Part shown: in pieces, positions 51,466 through 61,560 of the stretch
Layout: each line of letters starts with the position of its first letter
Numbering within the stretch: position 1 is the stretch's first letter
Assembly (NCBI GenBank): GCA_964500645.1
Contig: CAZCOH010000005.1
Span: forward strand, 1-64,000
DNA from: CAYFIW01 sp964500645
GTDB lineage: Bacteria; Chloroflexota; Dehalococcoidia; Lucifugimonadales; UBA826
Length of the DNA: 64,000 nt
Reading direction: 5' to 3'
Notes under the pieces: model-generated
Seen by the model: the letters and a program-made list of their open reading frames with translations, nothing else
Databases searched by the model: none
Told to the model about the DNA's origin: nothing
Program-made: the position numbers and the translations under genes

Positions 51466-54270
51466 TTGAACGAATATAGTAAACCACTTCACAAGCAAAA
51501 ATTTGCAGTTGTCGACCTAGAGACGACAGGACTCAGTGCTGAAACGGACCGAATTATCGAAGTCGGAATACAGGTCTTTACCCTAGAGGGACCGGAAGAA
51601 AGCTTTTCCACACTAGTTAATCCTAAAAAGAAACTTTCAAAGTTTGTCACCAAGCTTACAGGTATAGAACAAGCCGATGTTGAAGTCGCTCCAATGTTTT
51701 CCGAAATCCAAAGCGACATTGATAAATTTATCAGCAATAAGGTTGTCATCGGCCACAATATTGATTTCGACCTTAATTTCTTAGCCAAACAAGGGCTATC
51801 GTGGAATCAACCAAAAATCGATACCTTAAGCTTGGCATATTGTCTTGATTATGACAGCCCAGATTACAAATTAGAGACTCTAATGCGTAGGCATGGAATT
51901 GCTCAAGAGCAAAACCATAGAGCTTTAGATGACTGTATAGGCACCATGAAACTGTTTCAAATACTTATAGAGAAAATGACTGATTTAGAGCCTGTGACAT
52001 TGAGTAGGCTTTATACCATTTCTCAAAAGGCTGGATGGGATTTTGCATTTATCCTGGGTGAATTAAATAAAACAGGCAACCTTTTCGCAGAGCCAGAACG
52101 CGCCCTTAAAAAAAACTCCATACATCAGAAGACTCTCAACTCAACTTCCCTTGTGAAGAAAGAAAGTGAGATAAAAGAGCCTGATTCCGTTGTTGCATTA
52201 AATCAAATATTTGGACCATCTGGTCGACTATCGGAGACAATCGATGGTTTCGAAGACAGACCTGATCAACTATCCATGGCTCTTCAAATATCAAACGCTA
52301 TGGATACTAATGAATGTATGTTCATAGAGGCCGGAACCGGGACGGGAAAATCACTTGCTTATCTAGTACCTGCTCTACTTTCGGCAAGTCAAAAAGAGAT
52401 GACAACAATAATCTCTACAAATACTTTGAACCTACAGGAACAACTATTAGATAATGATCTACCTGTCGCCTTAAAATGTATGGAGACTCAATCTGAGTCT
52501 TTGATGGACTCCTCAAAAGTTACTGTCCTTAAAGGCCGTTCCAATTACCTTTGTAAAAGGAGACTTGAAAACTATTTGGATCGTCCTACTCTTACTTTTG
52601 AAGAATCCATGTTGCTCGGAAAACTCTTGGTTTGGAGTGAATACACTAAGACTGGCGATAAATCTGAAATAAGCATTACGCGATCAAATCACAATGGGAT
52701 GTGGAGAAAGCTTTCCGCAGAGGGGGCTGGAAATTGCGAATTCAATGATCAATGTTTTCTTAAAACCGCACGAGATAGGGCAGCTTCAGCAAAAGTTGTT
52801 ATCACAAATCACTCTCTGCTTTTCGCCAATATAGCATCAGGTAGATCAATACTACCAGTCTACGACCACCTCATCATCGACGAGGCACATCATTTAGAAG
52901 AACAGGCCACCAACTCTTTTGGTTACGAAATCAAATTGTCGAGTATCAGCGAAACTTTTGAAGAACTCAGCAATTCTAACGGAATAATTCTAACGAACTT
53001 AAAACTTCTGAAAGGTTTCATAGACAACCAAGATATGATGTCTGTTATAGCGTCAATAGAATCCGAATTAAAATCTGTATCCGTAAGAGGTACGGACACC
53101 TTAAAAACCCTTCATTACCTCTTGAGTAACGTGATTGATTCGCCGAACCGCTTTCCCCAGGTGCAAGAGAAGGTCGTCGACAACTTGAGAACAAGTCCTG
53201 ACTGGGAACAACTTGAATTAACTACAGAGAACCTTCATGTACATCTTCAGCAGTTGATCCGTTTCGGCAACAAACTTATTTCTATCACAGAGCCGTATTT
53301 TGACCACGCCTTAATACGTAATATGAGGTTAGATATTGAGGGTTGGCGTGACGAAATCACGTATTTGAATGAAAAATTATACGAATCTATTTTTGAACCT
53401 CAAAACAACGCAGTTTATTGGATTCAGTATCTTCAAAACGGAAATAACGTTTCGATTAAAATGGCTCCTTTGGATGTTTCAACCACTGTGAAAGATCATT
53501 TTTTTGACGATGATTCGAGCGTCATAATGACGAGTGCCACATTACAGACATCAGGGAACTTTGAATACATTCAAAAAAGACTAGGCGGTGAAGAAGTCCA
53601 CAGCGAGGTAATCGAATCCCCTTTCGATTATCTACATTCCACGATTTGCATAGAAGTGGAGGATACCGGGGATCCTCGAGCACCCGATTATCTGGAAAAT
53701 GTAAGCATAGCAATTGCAGATGCCGCCATTGCAGCCGGGGGAAGGACCCTTGGGTTATTCACTTCACATTCTGCTTTACAAGCAGCACACAGAAAAATCT
53801 CTAATCTTTTAGACGGTAGTGGCATAACCGTTCTGTCCCAAGGGGTTTCCGGTTCACCCAAAGCTCTATTGGATAGACTGAAAATTGACCATCGCTCTGT
53901 GATTCTTGGAACCTCAAGTATGTGGGAGGGAGTCGATGTGAGAGGAGATGCCCTACAAGTGGTTGCTATCACGAGACTCCCATTTGGAGTACCATCCGAT
54001 CCCGTATTTAAGGCCCGATCCGAACAATACGAAAATCCATTTATGCAGTATGCTCTTCCCGATGCTATCCTCCGATTTAGGCAGGGATTCGGACGACTAA
54101 TCAGATCACACTCTGATCGCGGGGTATTTATGATATTAGATTCCCGTACTTCCAAAACCCGTTACGGTTCGGAGTTTCTAAAAGCGTTACCAGAAATGGA
54201 CAAAAAACGTGTCGGGAAAGGTGAAATTCGTGCGCTTGTATCAGGGTGGTTGAAAACTAAAACAACATGA
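51466..54270 (+). CDS. DinG-family helicase with N-terminal DnaQ-like exonuclease domain
   Basis: A 934-residue fusion. Residues 1-180 form a DEDDh 3'-5' exonuclease: DLETTG, GHNIDFDLNFL and HRALDD. From about 260 it is an XPD/DinG superfamily 2 helicase: Walker A EAGTGTGKSLAYL, LKGRSNYLCKRR, DEAHHLEEQ, ITNHSLLFANI, VIMTSATLQTSG and the late QGFGRLIRSHSDRG motif VI. The Fe-S region shows three cysteines (NYLC, NCEF, QCF); the fourth position of the usual C-x4-C-x5-C pattern is glutamate. The fused layout resembles Gram-positive DinG exonucleases. Start is TTG at 51466, AGGA eight bases upstream. A role in repair of structured DNA is inferred. Overlaps the OGG1-like gene. Confidence 0.9.
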   Translation: MNEYSKPLHKQKFAVVDLETTGLSAETDRIIEVGIQVFTLEGPEESFSTLVNPKKKLSKFVTKLTGIEQADVEVAPMFSEIQSDIDKFISNKVVIGHNIDFDLNFLAKQGLSWNQPKIDTLSLAYCLDYDSPDYKLETLMRRHGIAQEQNHRALDDCIGTMKLFQILIEKMTDLEPVTLSRLYTISQKAGWDFAFILGELNKTGNLFAEPERALKKNSIHQKTLNSTSLVKKESEIKEPDSVVALNQIFGPSGRLSETIDGFEDRPDQLSMALQISNAMDTNECMFIEAGTGTGKSLAYLVPALLSASQKEMTTIISTNTLNLQEQLLDNDLPVALKCMETQSESLMDSSKVTVLKGRSNYLCKRRLENYLDRPTLTFEESMLLGKLLVWSEYTKTGDKSEISITRSNHNGMWRKLSAEGAGNCEFNDQCFLKTARDRAASAKVVITNHSLLFANIASGRSILPVYDHLIIDEAHHLEEQATNSFGYEIKLSSISETFEELSNSNGIILTNLKLLKGFIDNQDMMSVIASIESELKSVSVRGTDTLKTLHYLLSNVIDSPNRFPQVQEKVVDNLRTSPDWEQLELTTENLHVHLQQLIRFGNKLISITEPYFDHALIRNMRLDIEGWRDEITYLNEKLYESIFEPQNNAVYWIQYLQNGNNVSIKMAPLDVSTTVKDHFFDDDSSVIMTSATLQTSGNFEYIQKRLGGEEVHSEVIESPFDYLHSTICIEVEDTGDPRAPDYLENVSIAIADAAIAAGGRTLGLFTSHSALQAAHRKISNLLDGSGITVLSQGVSGSPKALLDRLKIDHRSVILGTSSMWEGVDVRGDALQVVAITRLPFGVPSDPVFKARSEQYENPFMQYALPDAILRFRQGFGRLIRSHSDRGVFMILDSRTSKTRYGSEFLKALPEMDKKRVGKGEIRALVSGWLKTKTT

Positions 54271-55130
54271 ACTTAAAGTCACCACATCAATACGATCTGA
54301 TTGAGACTCTTTATAGCGGGCAAGCTTTCAGATGGTTTCCATTAAATCAAGCAGAAGATGATATGAGCGCCTGGCATGAGGCAATCATAGGGGACCAACG
54401 GATAAGGCTGAGACAAATCAAAGATGAAATACAGGTAGAGGAACATGGGGCTTCCACACCGAATTTTGACCTGATAAGTAAATATCTACGTCTAGAAGAT
54501 AATTTGTCAGAAATATACTCAGACCTTTGCACTGACAAATATTTACAAAAAGCAATCACTCAATACCAAGGCTTAAGAATCTTAAGGCAAGAACCTTGGG
54601 AATGTCTGATCACTTTTATATGCTCAGCCAACAACAACATACCTAGAATTCGCACCATAGTGAAAAGGCTATGCGAAAATCTTGGAACCGAGAAAGCAGA
54701 TGAATCAGGCTCATATCATTGCTTCCCTACCAGCCTCCAGATAAATGAAGTAGGAGAGGAGGGGCTGAGAAAACTCGGCTTGGGCTTTCGTGCAAAATAC
54801 GTTTCAGCGGCTTCCAGATTAGATCTTGAGGGTGCAATCAACGTAAATGAACTTAGAGGTCAAAAATACGAATTTATCTTAGCTGAACTTTTGAAAATAC
54901 CTGGGGTTGGTGACAAAGTTGCAAACTGTGTGATGTTGTTTTCCCTAGACCAACTTAACGCGTTCCCCGTCGATGTATGGGTAAAGAGGGTTCTTAGGGA
55001 AAACTATTTTGAAGACCTAGAATCCATACCGGATACCAAGTTGAGAGAATGGGCTCAAAGTTACTTTGGCAGGTACTCCGGCTATGCTAATCAATATTTA
55101 TTTCATAACAGAAGGTTGGCGGACAACTAA
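54267..55130 (+). CDS. OGG1/AlkA-superfamily DNA glycosylase (8-oxoguanine type)
   Basis: A 287-residue HhH-GPD glycosylase. The N-terminal OGG-like domain has TLYSGQAFRWFPL, like the GQAFRW run of OGG1. The catalytic region is LLKIPGVGDKVANCVMLF, with the lysine nucleophile of OGG1 (K249 equivalent), and FPVDVWVKRVLRENY, with the catalytic aspartate. There is no Fe-S cluster motif, unlike Nth. It likely excises 8-oxoguanine or a related oxidised base from DNA and nicks the abasic site. The ATG overlaps the DinG-like stop by four bases, so translation is coupled. Convergent with the MscS gene, nine bases apart. Confidence 0.9.
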   Translation: MNLKSPHQYDLIETLYSGQAFRWFPLNQAEDDMSAWHEAIIGDQRIRLRQIKDEIQVEEHGASTPNFDLISKYLRLEDNLSEIYSDLCTDKYLQKAITQYQGLRILRQEPWECLITFICSANNNIPRIRTIVKRLCENLGTEKADESGSYHCFPTSLQINEVGEEGLRKLGLGFRAKYVSAASRLDLEGAINVNELRGQKYEFILAELLKIPGVGDKVANCVMLFSLDQLNAFPVDVWVKRVLRENYFEDLESIPDTKLREWAQSYFGRYSGYANQYLFHNRRLADN

Positions 55131-55139
55131 ATTAAAAGT

Positions 55140-56285
55140 TTATATGTTTTCGTTTGAGGTATCCTTAGCCGGATCGGACAAAATTTCTCCAAAGTCATTT
55201 GCTGGTTCAGGCAAAATTAATTTCCGGACTGGGTAATTAATTTCAATTCCCTCGCGATTAAACCTATCGTGTATACGTTTAATTAATTCGCTTCTCAGTC
55301 CGAAAGTTCCTGCTCGATCAATCGCCTGTAAAAAAACATAAAAATCGACATTGGAGTCGCCAAAATTGGAAAATCCAAAGGCTGGCTCCATCCCTTTTAT
55401 GGCTTTTTCGGATTGTTCAATTACTGTCCGAGCCTCTTCTAAGGCGTATTTCTCGACATCCACCAAGTTGGATTCATATGCCACACCTCCTGTCACTATT
55501 ACATTCATTGCAGGGGTTGGACTAAAGTAATTAGTCACAATACTTTCCGCCATCCTAGAATTTGGAATAATAACTAAGTTATTGAAACGACTTCTTATTT
55601 TGGTGCTTCTCCACCCGACTTCTTCAACATATCCAGAAGGTCCCCCTTCAAGTTCAATAAAATCTCCTTCTTTCAATTCTCCTTCTGTAACAACATACGT
55701 ACCGGCGAAGAAATTACTTAAAGTAGGTTGAACAGCTAAAGCGACTGCTAAACCTCCAATTCCCAACCCGGCCAATATAGGACTAATCGATATTCCTATG
55801 CTGTCTATGGCAACGAGTGCTCCAGCGGCGTATATCGTGATGGGTAGAACTCTTCTAAGAGTTGGTAATAATGTGTCATCAATCTTTGTTTCTGTCTTCG
55901 CAGCTATGTTGAGCAAATACCAATCTATCAGGCCGTCAATAGTTTTAGCGATCGCGAACGTCGTGATCAAAATCGACATTACTTTCCAAATTTTTATGGA
56001 TAGATCTCGGGTATCCGAAAACCCATTAGGTAGTGCATCCTCTATACCTAACACGAGCAAATAAACACTCAAAAGTCCGCTTATTAGTAAGATAGCAGTG
56101 ATAGGAGTTTTTACACTCTCTAAAATAATTGAAGTTACAGAGGAAGCAACCTGGTTTTTAAGTCTCCTAAGGATCACGCTAATTATGATCCGTACAATCA
56201 ATGCAGCTACGACAAAACCTATAAATACAGAGAAGGCCGCTATCAATCGGAGCAAAACTGAGTCAGTCAGACCTTCTTCAAACAT
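55140..56285 (-). CDS. Small-conductance mechanosensitive channel (MscS family)
   Basis: A 381-residue channel with four to five transmembrane segments in its first 210 residues. The pore helix region GLGIGGLAVALAVQPTLSNFFAG is the TM3 signature. The beta domain has LKEGDFIELEGGPSGYVEEVGWRSTKIRSRFNNLVIIPNSRM (noted in part) and the C-terminal alpha/beta domain ends near RKLILP. The protein opens under membrane tension to release osmolytes. The longer N-terminus marks a YnaI/YbdG-like or general MscS-superfamily subtype. Alone on the minus strand, ending nine bases from the OGG1-like gene. Confidence 0.93.
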   Translation of the reverse strand: MFEEGLTDSVLLRLIAAFSVFIGFVVAALIVRIIISVILRRLKNQVASSVTSIILESVKTPITAILLISGLLSVYLLVLGIEDALPNGFSDTRDLSIKIWKVMSILITTFAIAKTIDGLIDWYLLNIAAKTETKIDDTLLPTLRRVLPITIYAAGALVAIDSIGISISPILAGLGIGGLAVALAVQPTLSNFFAGTYVVTEGELKEGDFIELEGGPSGYVEEVGWRSTKIRSRFNNLVIIPNSRMAESIVTNYFSPTPAMNVIVTGGVAYESNLVDVEKYALEEARTVIEQSEKAIKGMEPAFGFSNFGDSNVDFYVFLQAIDRAGTFGLRSELIKRIHDRFNREGIEINYPVRKLILPEPANDFGEILSDPAKDTSNENI

Positions 56286-56578
56286 TTACTAATCCTCCAA
56301 TAACATCGGACACGTGAATTTGCTTGGGTATATTGAATCATAAGTCCCACCCATTAATTAGCAACAGTGGGTGAATTTTAATGCATTCTGACCCTCGTTC
56401 AGCCTTACTTCAGATGCATTTTATTCGTATTTAAGCCAACAAAAAAGAGATAACTCCTGTTTTTCCTAATAAGGATAACCTGAGTTGTCATTGACCGAAA
56501 ATTCACACCGTTCTTATAATTGTGACTGGGTTTTAGATTTTATGAATCTGAAAAGTAGCCTTAAACTGGATCACATAT
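56286..56578. other. 293-base intergenic region before pheS
   Basis: The largest gene-free stretch of the window. It contains CCCAC...GTGGG arms at 56346-56350 and 56367-56371 that could form a weak stem, and the promoter at 56491-56520. No T-box antiterminator motif or attenuator leader peptide with a phenylalanine run was seen ahead of pheS. Confidence 0.5.
56491..56520 (+). promoter_or_regulatory. Sigma-70 promoter of the pheS-pheT-moeA operon
   Basis: TTGACC (56491-56496) and a perfect TATAAT (56515-56520) with an 18-base spacer. It is the best match to consensus in the window and lies 59 bases upstream of the pheS start. Confidence 0.7.
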
Positions 56579-57658
56579 ATGCAATCAAATTTTCAACAAA
56601 ATCTCCTCAAAATTGAATCCGATACAAAATCATTGATCACAGGTCTGGATAATGAAAGTGCCTTGGAAGATCTACGGATTTCCGTTTTAGGTAGACGAGG
56701 AAGTCTGACCCTTCTTCTCAGAAGCATATCTGAACTGCCAGGAAACGAACGTCAATCTGCCGGTGCTTCTGCCAATATTTTAAAGGCAGAACTGACTTCA
56801 GTCTTTGATGAAAAACTTAAGGAAATTGTCTTATCATCCCAGTCGGATTCCCATATCGGCAAAACCTTTTTCGATGTTAGCTTGCCTGGTCGGGCTATTT
56901 CATCCGGGAGTCTTCATCCAACTACACAGATAGTCAGAGACATATGTGAGGCGTTTTCGACAATGGGTTTTCAAGTGTTGGAAGGCCCTGAAGTCGAATT
57001 GGATGAATACAATTTTCAGAAGCTTAATATACCTGACCACCACCCAGCCCGTGATATGTGGAACAGTCTGTGGATAGAAGGTGCTGCCACAGAAAGTATT
57101 TCACGTCTACTACTTCGTACACATACATCTCCAATGCAGATCAGAGTGATGGAAGCCACCCAACCACCAATTAGAGTTTTAGTCCCAGGTAAAGCTTATA
57201 GATACGAGGCAACAGATGCCACACATGAGTGGCAATTCTGTCAAATTGAAGGATTAGCTATAGACAAGAATATAACTTTTGCCAATCTTAAAGCCACCCT
57301 TGAGGATTTTGCCCGCCAAATTTTCGGCTCCCGACGTAAATCCCGTTTTCGTTGCGATTTCTTCCCTTTCGTTGAGCCTGGAGCCGAAATGTCAATCGAT
57401 TGTTTTAAATGTGACGGAGCCGGATGTAAGGTTTGTAGTAATACCGGCTGGATCGAAATTATGGGAGCCGGCATGGTTCATCCCGAAGTTCTGAGAGGTG
57501 TCGGCTATGATCCGGACGTCTATTCAGGATTTGCATTTGGAATGGGAGCAGAACGTATTTCAATGCTTAAACATGGTATAGACGACATACGTCATTTTTA
57601 CAGCAACGACATCCGTTTCCTAGAGCAATTTTCCTCAACCAGAACTGGACGGTCCTGA
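56579..57658 (+). CDS. pheS: Phenylalanyl-tRNA synthetase alpha subunit
   Basis: Class II synthetase catalytic alpha subunit, forming an alpha2-beta2 enzyme with PheT. The 359 residues match the family. An N-terminal coiled coil of about 85 residues contacts tRNA. Motif 2 is RYEATDATHEWQFCQIEGL and motif 3 is GFAFGMGAERISMLKHGI. A CFKCDGAGCKVCSNTGW segment gives the four-cysteine zinc-like site of many bacterial PheS proteins. Start ATG at 56579; the pheT gene begins two bases after the stop. Confidence 0.97.
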   Translation: MQSNFQQNLLKIESDTKSLITGLDNESALEDLRISVLGRRGSLTLLLRSISELPGNERQSAGASANILKAELTSVFDEKLKEIVLSSQSDSHIGKTFFDVSLPGRAISSGSLHPTTQIVRDICEAFSTMGFQVLEGPEVELDEYNFQKLNIPDHHPARDMWNSLWIEGAATESISRLLLRTHTSPMQIRVMEATQPPIRVLVPGKAYRYEATDATHEWQFCQIEGLAIDKNITFANLKATLEDFARQIFGSRRKSRFRCDFFPFVEPGAEMSIDCFKCDGAGCKVCSNTGWIEIMGAGMVHPEVLRGVGYDPDVYSGFAFGMGAERISMLKHGIDDIRHFYSNDIRFLEQFSSTRTGRS

Positions 57659-57660
57659 AA

Positions 57661-60159
57661 ATGAAGTTACCCGTTTCCTGGCTACGAGAATATGTAAAAA
57701 TGGATCTAGGGGTTGAAGAAATATCTCGCCGATTGACTATGGCAGGATTAGAGGTAGGTAAGATTCACGTTATAGGCGCAAATTGGGACAGCCGATTGAT
57801 TCGTACTGCAAAGATTGTAACCATAGACCCTCATCCCAATGCCGACAGGCTACAACTACCCACTCTTGACATAGGGGAAGATGAGTACGTCACTGTTGTA
57901 TGCGGTGCACCCAATATCCATGTTGGGCAAATAGTAGCTTTTGCCCAAGAGGGTTCAAAACTTCTTAATTCTAAAACAGGGGTTGTCCAGGAATTAAAGG
58001 GAGCAAACATACGAGGAATTGAGTCTAGAGGTATGGTCTGTTCCGCTTTGGAATTGGGGCTAAGTGAAGATCACGAAGGTATTCTGGAGTTGCCAAACCA
58101 TATAGCTCCCGGCACTCCCCTCGTGGAAGTTTTGGGCGATACTATTCTTGAGACTGAATTAACGCCAAACAGACCAGATTGCCTTTCAGTGTTAGGTACC
58201 TCCTATGAGATAGCTGCTTTAACCTCTCAAACGGTCACTCTCCCAAATATTGCATACGAGACGAACTCTAATGGGATCTATAATAATATTTCTGTCGAAA
58301 TCATTGATTCAAAGGCCTGCAACCGTTATACGGGAGCGCTGATTCGTGATGTCCTCATAGGTGATTCTCCTGATTGGCTGAAAAACCGATTGGAATTATC
58401 GGGTGTCAGATCCATAAATAATGTGGTTGATATTACTAACTATGTAATGCTTGAATATGGCCAACCTTTACACGCTTTTGACGCTAATAAATTAGAAGGC
58501 AACGAGATTAATATACGTTTCGCTAATCAAGGCGAGACACTTGTGACTCTAGATGGGGTAACTCGGAATCTAGAAAATAACATGCTTGTCATCGCAGATA
58601 AGTATCAGCCCATAGGACTCGCCGGGATAATGGGTGGCGCGAACACAGAGGTGGACGACAAAACAAAAGATATCTTTTTAGAAGCTGCAAACTTCAGTGG
58701 AGCATTCATTCGATCTACTAGAACTAGGATCGGCCTAGACACCGAAGCTTCTTATCGTTTCGAAAGGGAACTAAGACCGGAACTTGCGCCCATAGCAATC
58801 AAAAGAGCTATAGCCCTATTTGTTGATTTATGCGGAGGCAAAACAGGTGATGAAATTATTGATGCCTATCCTGTACAAGTGGAGACCAAACCTCTAAAAC
58901 TGACTGCAAAAAGACTAAATAAGATTCTAGGTACTACCTTTACATTGGCTGCTGTGTGGCCATATTTAGAATCTCTGGGATTCGCGAAAAATGAGATGTC
59001 AATGTCAGTCGTCGACCTAGTAGAGACATTAGAGGCCGGCAGACCCGAAGGAAGCACCGAATCTATTGAAGTTGTCACGCCATATTGGAGATCAGATATA
59101 AACATAGAAGATGATCTTATAGAGGAATTCGCTCGGATATACGGGTACGATAACCTTCCCGTAGAAAAGTTGTCATCAGCAGTCCCTGACAAAATACAGG
59201 ACCCATTTTCAAAGATAAGGACAAGCCTGAGAGATTCCCTTTCAGAGGCCGGACTTTCCGAAATTGTTTCTTATGCTGTGTCTAGCCTAGAATCATTAAC
59301 TCTGACCAGTGAACTTGGAGAAGACCTAAAGGCACTAAAACTAGCTAATCCAATGGATTCAACAAAAGCCTGGCTTAGAACAGGCCTTGAAGCCAACCTT
59401 CTTGAGACCCTGGAAAGAAATATAAGGCACAACCCTAATAGGGCCTTCAAATTGTTCGAACTCGGCCACATATTTAATAGTAAAAATGAAACCCAAAAGG
59501 AAATTCTTCCAAATGAAACCGAACAAGTGTGTGGAATCATTCAAGGTCCTAGAGATTTAGATAATATTTGGAATAACACATACGATGCATTAGATTTCTA
59601 CGATTTGAAAGGGATGGTAGATTACGCACTTAACCGTTTAAATGTCCAGGCATCTTATTCTCCATCTAATCATCGGATATTCAAGAAAGGCCATGCAGCA
59701 AGTATTTCCATAGATGGTAATGAAATTGGGCATATAGGTCATGTCGATCAAAATATATTAGATAAATTTGGAATCAACAATCGAGACGTTTTTCTTTTCA
59801 CTCTGGACATAAATAGCATTTCTAGGTCAGAACAGGAAGATATATCAACATTTCAGGAGTTGAGTCGTTTTCCCTCTTCTACTCGAGATATCGCACTACT
59901 ATGCCCTGAACAGACCCCCTCCAGTCAGATAGAAAAAATTATACAGGCACATAAACTTGTTGTTGATGTCTTTCCGTCCGACCAATTCGTAGGTGAAGAG
60001 ATAGAAACGGGGTGGAAATCGATAACATACAGAATAATTTTCCAATCAATGGCTAAAACCCTGGAAACAGGTGAATTGGAAAAAGCATTAAAGCAGATTT
60101 TTAAAAGCCTATCAAACCAACTTGATGTCAGAGAACGTTTCTCTGATCAACAAAATTAA
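57661..60159 (+). CDS. pheT: Phenylalanyl-tRNA synthetase beta subunit
   Basis: The large beta subunit, 832 residues, with an N-terminal OB/EMAP-like tRNA-binding domain (HPNADRLQLPTLDIGE, VVCGAPNIHVGQIVAFA), a B3/B4 editing region (SVEIIDSKACNRYTGALIRDV), B5 (EFARIYGYDNLP) and a C-terminal ferredoxin-fold anticodon-binding domain starting at FQELSRFPSSTRDIAL. It hydrolyses mischarged Tyr-tRNA-Phe through B3/B4. Cotranscribed with pheS and followed 22 bases later by moeA. Confidence 0.97.
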   Translation: MKLPVSWLREYVKMDLGVEEISRRLTMAGLEVGKIHVIGANWDSRLIRTAKIVTIDPHPNADRLQLPTLDIGEDEYVTVVCGAPNIHVGQIVAFAQEGSKLLNSKTGVVQELKGANIRGIESRGMVCSALELGLSEDHEGILELPNHIAPGTPLVEVLGDTILETELTPNRPDCLSVLGTSYEIAALTSQTVTLPNIAYETNSNGIYNNISVEIIDSKACNRYTGALIRDVLIGDSPDWLKNRLELSGVRSINNVVDITNYVMLEYGQPLHAFDANKLEGNEINIRFANQGETLVTLDGVTRNLENNMLVIADKYQPIGLAGIMGGANTEVDDKTKDIFLEAANFSGAFIRSTRTRIGLDTEASYRFERELRPELAPIAIKRAIALFVDLCGGKTGDEIIDAYPVQVETKPLKLTAKRLNKILGTTFTLAAVWPYLESLGFAKNEMSMSVVDLVETLEAGRPEGSTESIEVVTPYWRSDINIEDDLIEEFARIYGYDNLPVEKLSSAVPDKIQDPFSKIRTSLRDSLSEAGLSEIVSYAVSSLESLTLTSELGEDLKALKLANPMDSTKAWLRTGLEANLLETLERNIRHNPNRAFKLFELGHIFNSKNETQKEILPNETEQVCGIIQGPRDLDNIWNNTYDALDFYDLKGMVDYALNRLNVQASYSPSNHRIFKKGHAASISIDGNEIGHIGHVDQNILDKFGINNRDVFLFTLDINSISRSEQEDISTFQELSRFPSSTRDIALLCPEQTPSSQIEKIIQAHKLVVDVFPSDQFVGEEIETGWKSITYRIIFQSMAKTLETGELEKALKQIFKSLSNQLDVRERFSDQQN

Positions 60160-60181
60160 TATTATTAAACGGATAAAGTAA

Positions 60182-61477
60182 ATGGACGAACACGTACACA
60201 GACACCATGAAGAAGATATGTTGTCTGTTGAAGACGCAAGGGAGAAAATTTTAGGCACAGTATGTAAAACTGAAGTAGTAACCATACCAGTCACAGACTC
60301 ACTCGGCCTTGTGCTAAGCGACAACGTTGCATCATCAATTAATATTCCTCCATATGACAATAGCGCAATGGACGGGTACGCCATAAGAGCAGAAGACGTA
60401 ACAAAAGCCACCTCCGACAATCCAATCGTCTTAAATGTGATCGAAACCATCGCCGCTGGCCAGCTCCCTCAGAAAGATATAAAGGAGTCAACAGCAGCCA
60501 GGATCATGACTGGTGCCCCTATTCCAAATGGTTCAAATGCAGTCGTCCCTTTTGAGGATACAACTGAATCAGAAACATTCTTTAAAGGTGGTACAGCTCA
60601 GATAGGAATATGTGTCGCCGTTCGAGAAAATTCAGACATAAGAAGGGCCGGGGGAGATGTTAGTCTAGGTCAAAAAGTCTTGACGCAAGGAACCACAATC
60701 TCTTCATCCGTAATCGCAGTCCTTTCCTCTTTAGGCCAAGACAAAGTATCTGTCTACAGAAGTCCGGTGATCTCTATAATTTCGACTGGCGACGAACTCC
60801 TGGAACCTGGAAACAAACCAGAACCTGGAAAAATATTTGATAGTAATACCAATGGTCTTATCGCAGCCGTTTTAGAGGCTGGTGGTGTTCCGAAAACTTA
60901 TGGAATCGTGAAAGATAACCTCGACGACCTGGATAGAGTCCTGGAGGACGCCGCTCAATCTGACCTTGTAATAACATCAGCTGGGGTGTCTAAAGGTGAC
61001 TATGATGTGGTCAAAACTGCACTCTCAAATAGAGGTGTCTTGAACTTTTGGTCAATCAGAATGAGGCCCGCAAAGCCTCTAGCTTTTGGAACTCTTCGTC
61101 GAAGCGATTCCAACAAAACTACACCCTTAGTCGGGCTTCCCGGAAATCCGGTCAGCAGCCTCGTCGCATTTGAACAATTCTGTCGACCGGCGATCAGAAA
61201 AATGCTTGGTAAAAAGTTTTCAAATCGGCCGATTATAAAAGCGTGCTTGACCGACACAATACGAAATTATGATGGCCGCCGCGTTTACGCTAGAGTAACA
61301 GTTAAGAGAAATGAGAAAGGGTATTTAGCGACAACAACTGGCTCTCAAGAATCCAATGTGTTGACTTCCATGGCCTTGGCGGACGGATTGGCTATATGCC
61401 CAGAGAATGAGGAACAGCGGAATCCAGGAGATATAGTGGAGGTTGTTATGACTTCATGGCCTGAAGAATTTATATAA
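60182..61477 (+). CDS. moeA: Molybdopterin molybdenumtransferase
   Basis: MoeA inserts molybdate into adenylylated molybdopterin. The 431 residues hold PPYDNSAMDGYAIRAED, MTGAPIPNGSNAVVPFEDT, the domain III block ISTGDELLEPG, SNTNGLIAAVLEAGGVP, VITSAGVSKGDYD and FWSIRMRPAKPLAFGTL with VGLPGNPVSSLVAFEQF. The N-terminus is histidine-rich, MDEHVHRHHEED. It implies that the cell makes molybdenum cofactor for enzymes not seen here. Follows pheT by 22 bases and is probably cotranscribed with it, an unrelated function. Confidence 0.95.
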   Translation: MDEHVHRHHEEDMLSVEDAREKILGTVCKTEVVTIPVTDSLGLVLSDNVASSINIPPYDNSAMDGYAIRAEDVTKATSDNPIVLNVIETIAAGQLPQKDIKESTAARIMTGAPIPNGSNAVVPFEDTTESETFFKGGTAQIGICVAVRENSDIRRAGGDVSLGQKVLTQGTTISSSVIAVLSSLGQDKVSVYRSPVISIISTGDELLEPGNKPEPGKIFDSNTNGLIAAVLEAGGVPKTYGIVKDNLDDLDRVLEDAAQSDLVITSAGVSKGDYDVVKTALSNRGVLNFWSIRMRPAKPLAFGTLRRSDSNKTTPLVGLPGNPVSSLVAFEQFCRPAIRKMLGKKFSNRPIIKACLTDTIRNYDGRRVYARVTVKRNEKGYLATTTGSQESNVLTSMALADGLAICPENEEQRNPGDIVEVVMTSWPEEFI

Positions 61478-61560
61478 ATCATCCTTCGTTTTACACTTCA
61501 AACTTCATGTGGCGAAAACCAATAATTTTCCAAAGTCTGATTTAATTTGATAATGCAGTT

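Noticed and set aside
56286..56578. Possible T-box or attenuator leader ahead of pheS
   Set aside because: No AGGGTGG antiterminator motif, no phenylalanine-rich leader peptide and no clear terminator hairpin was seen.
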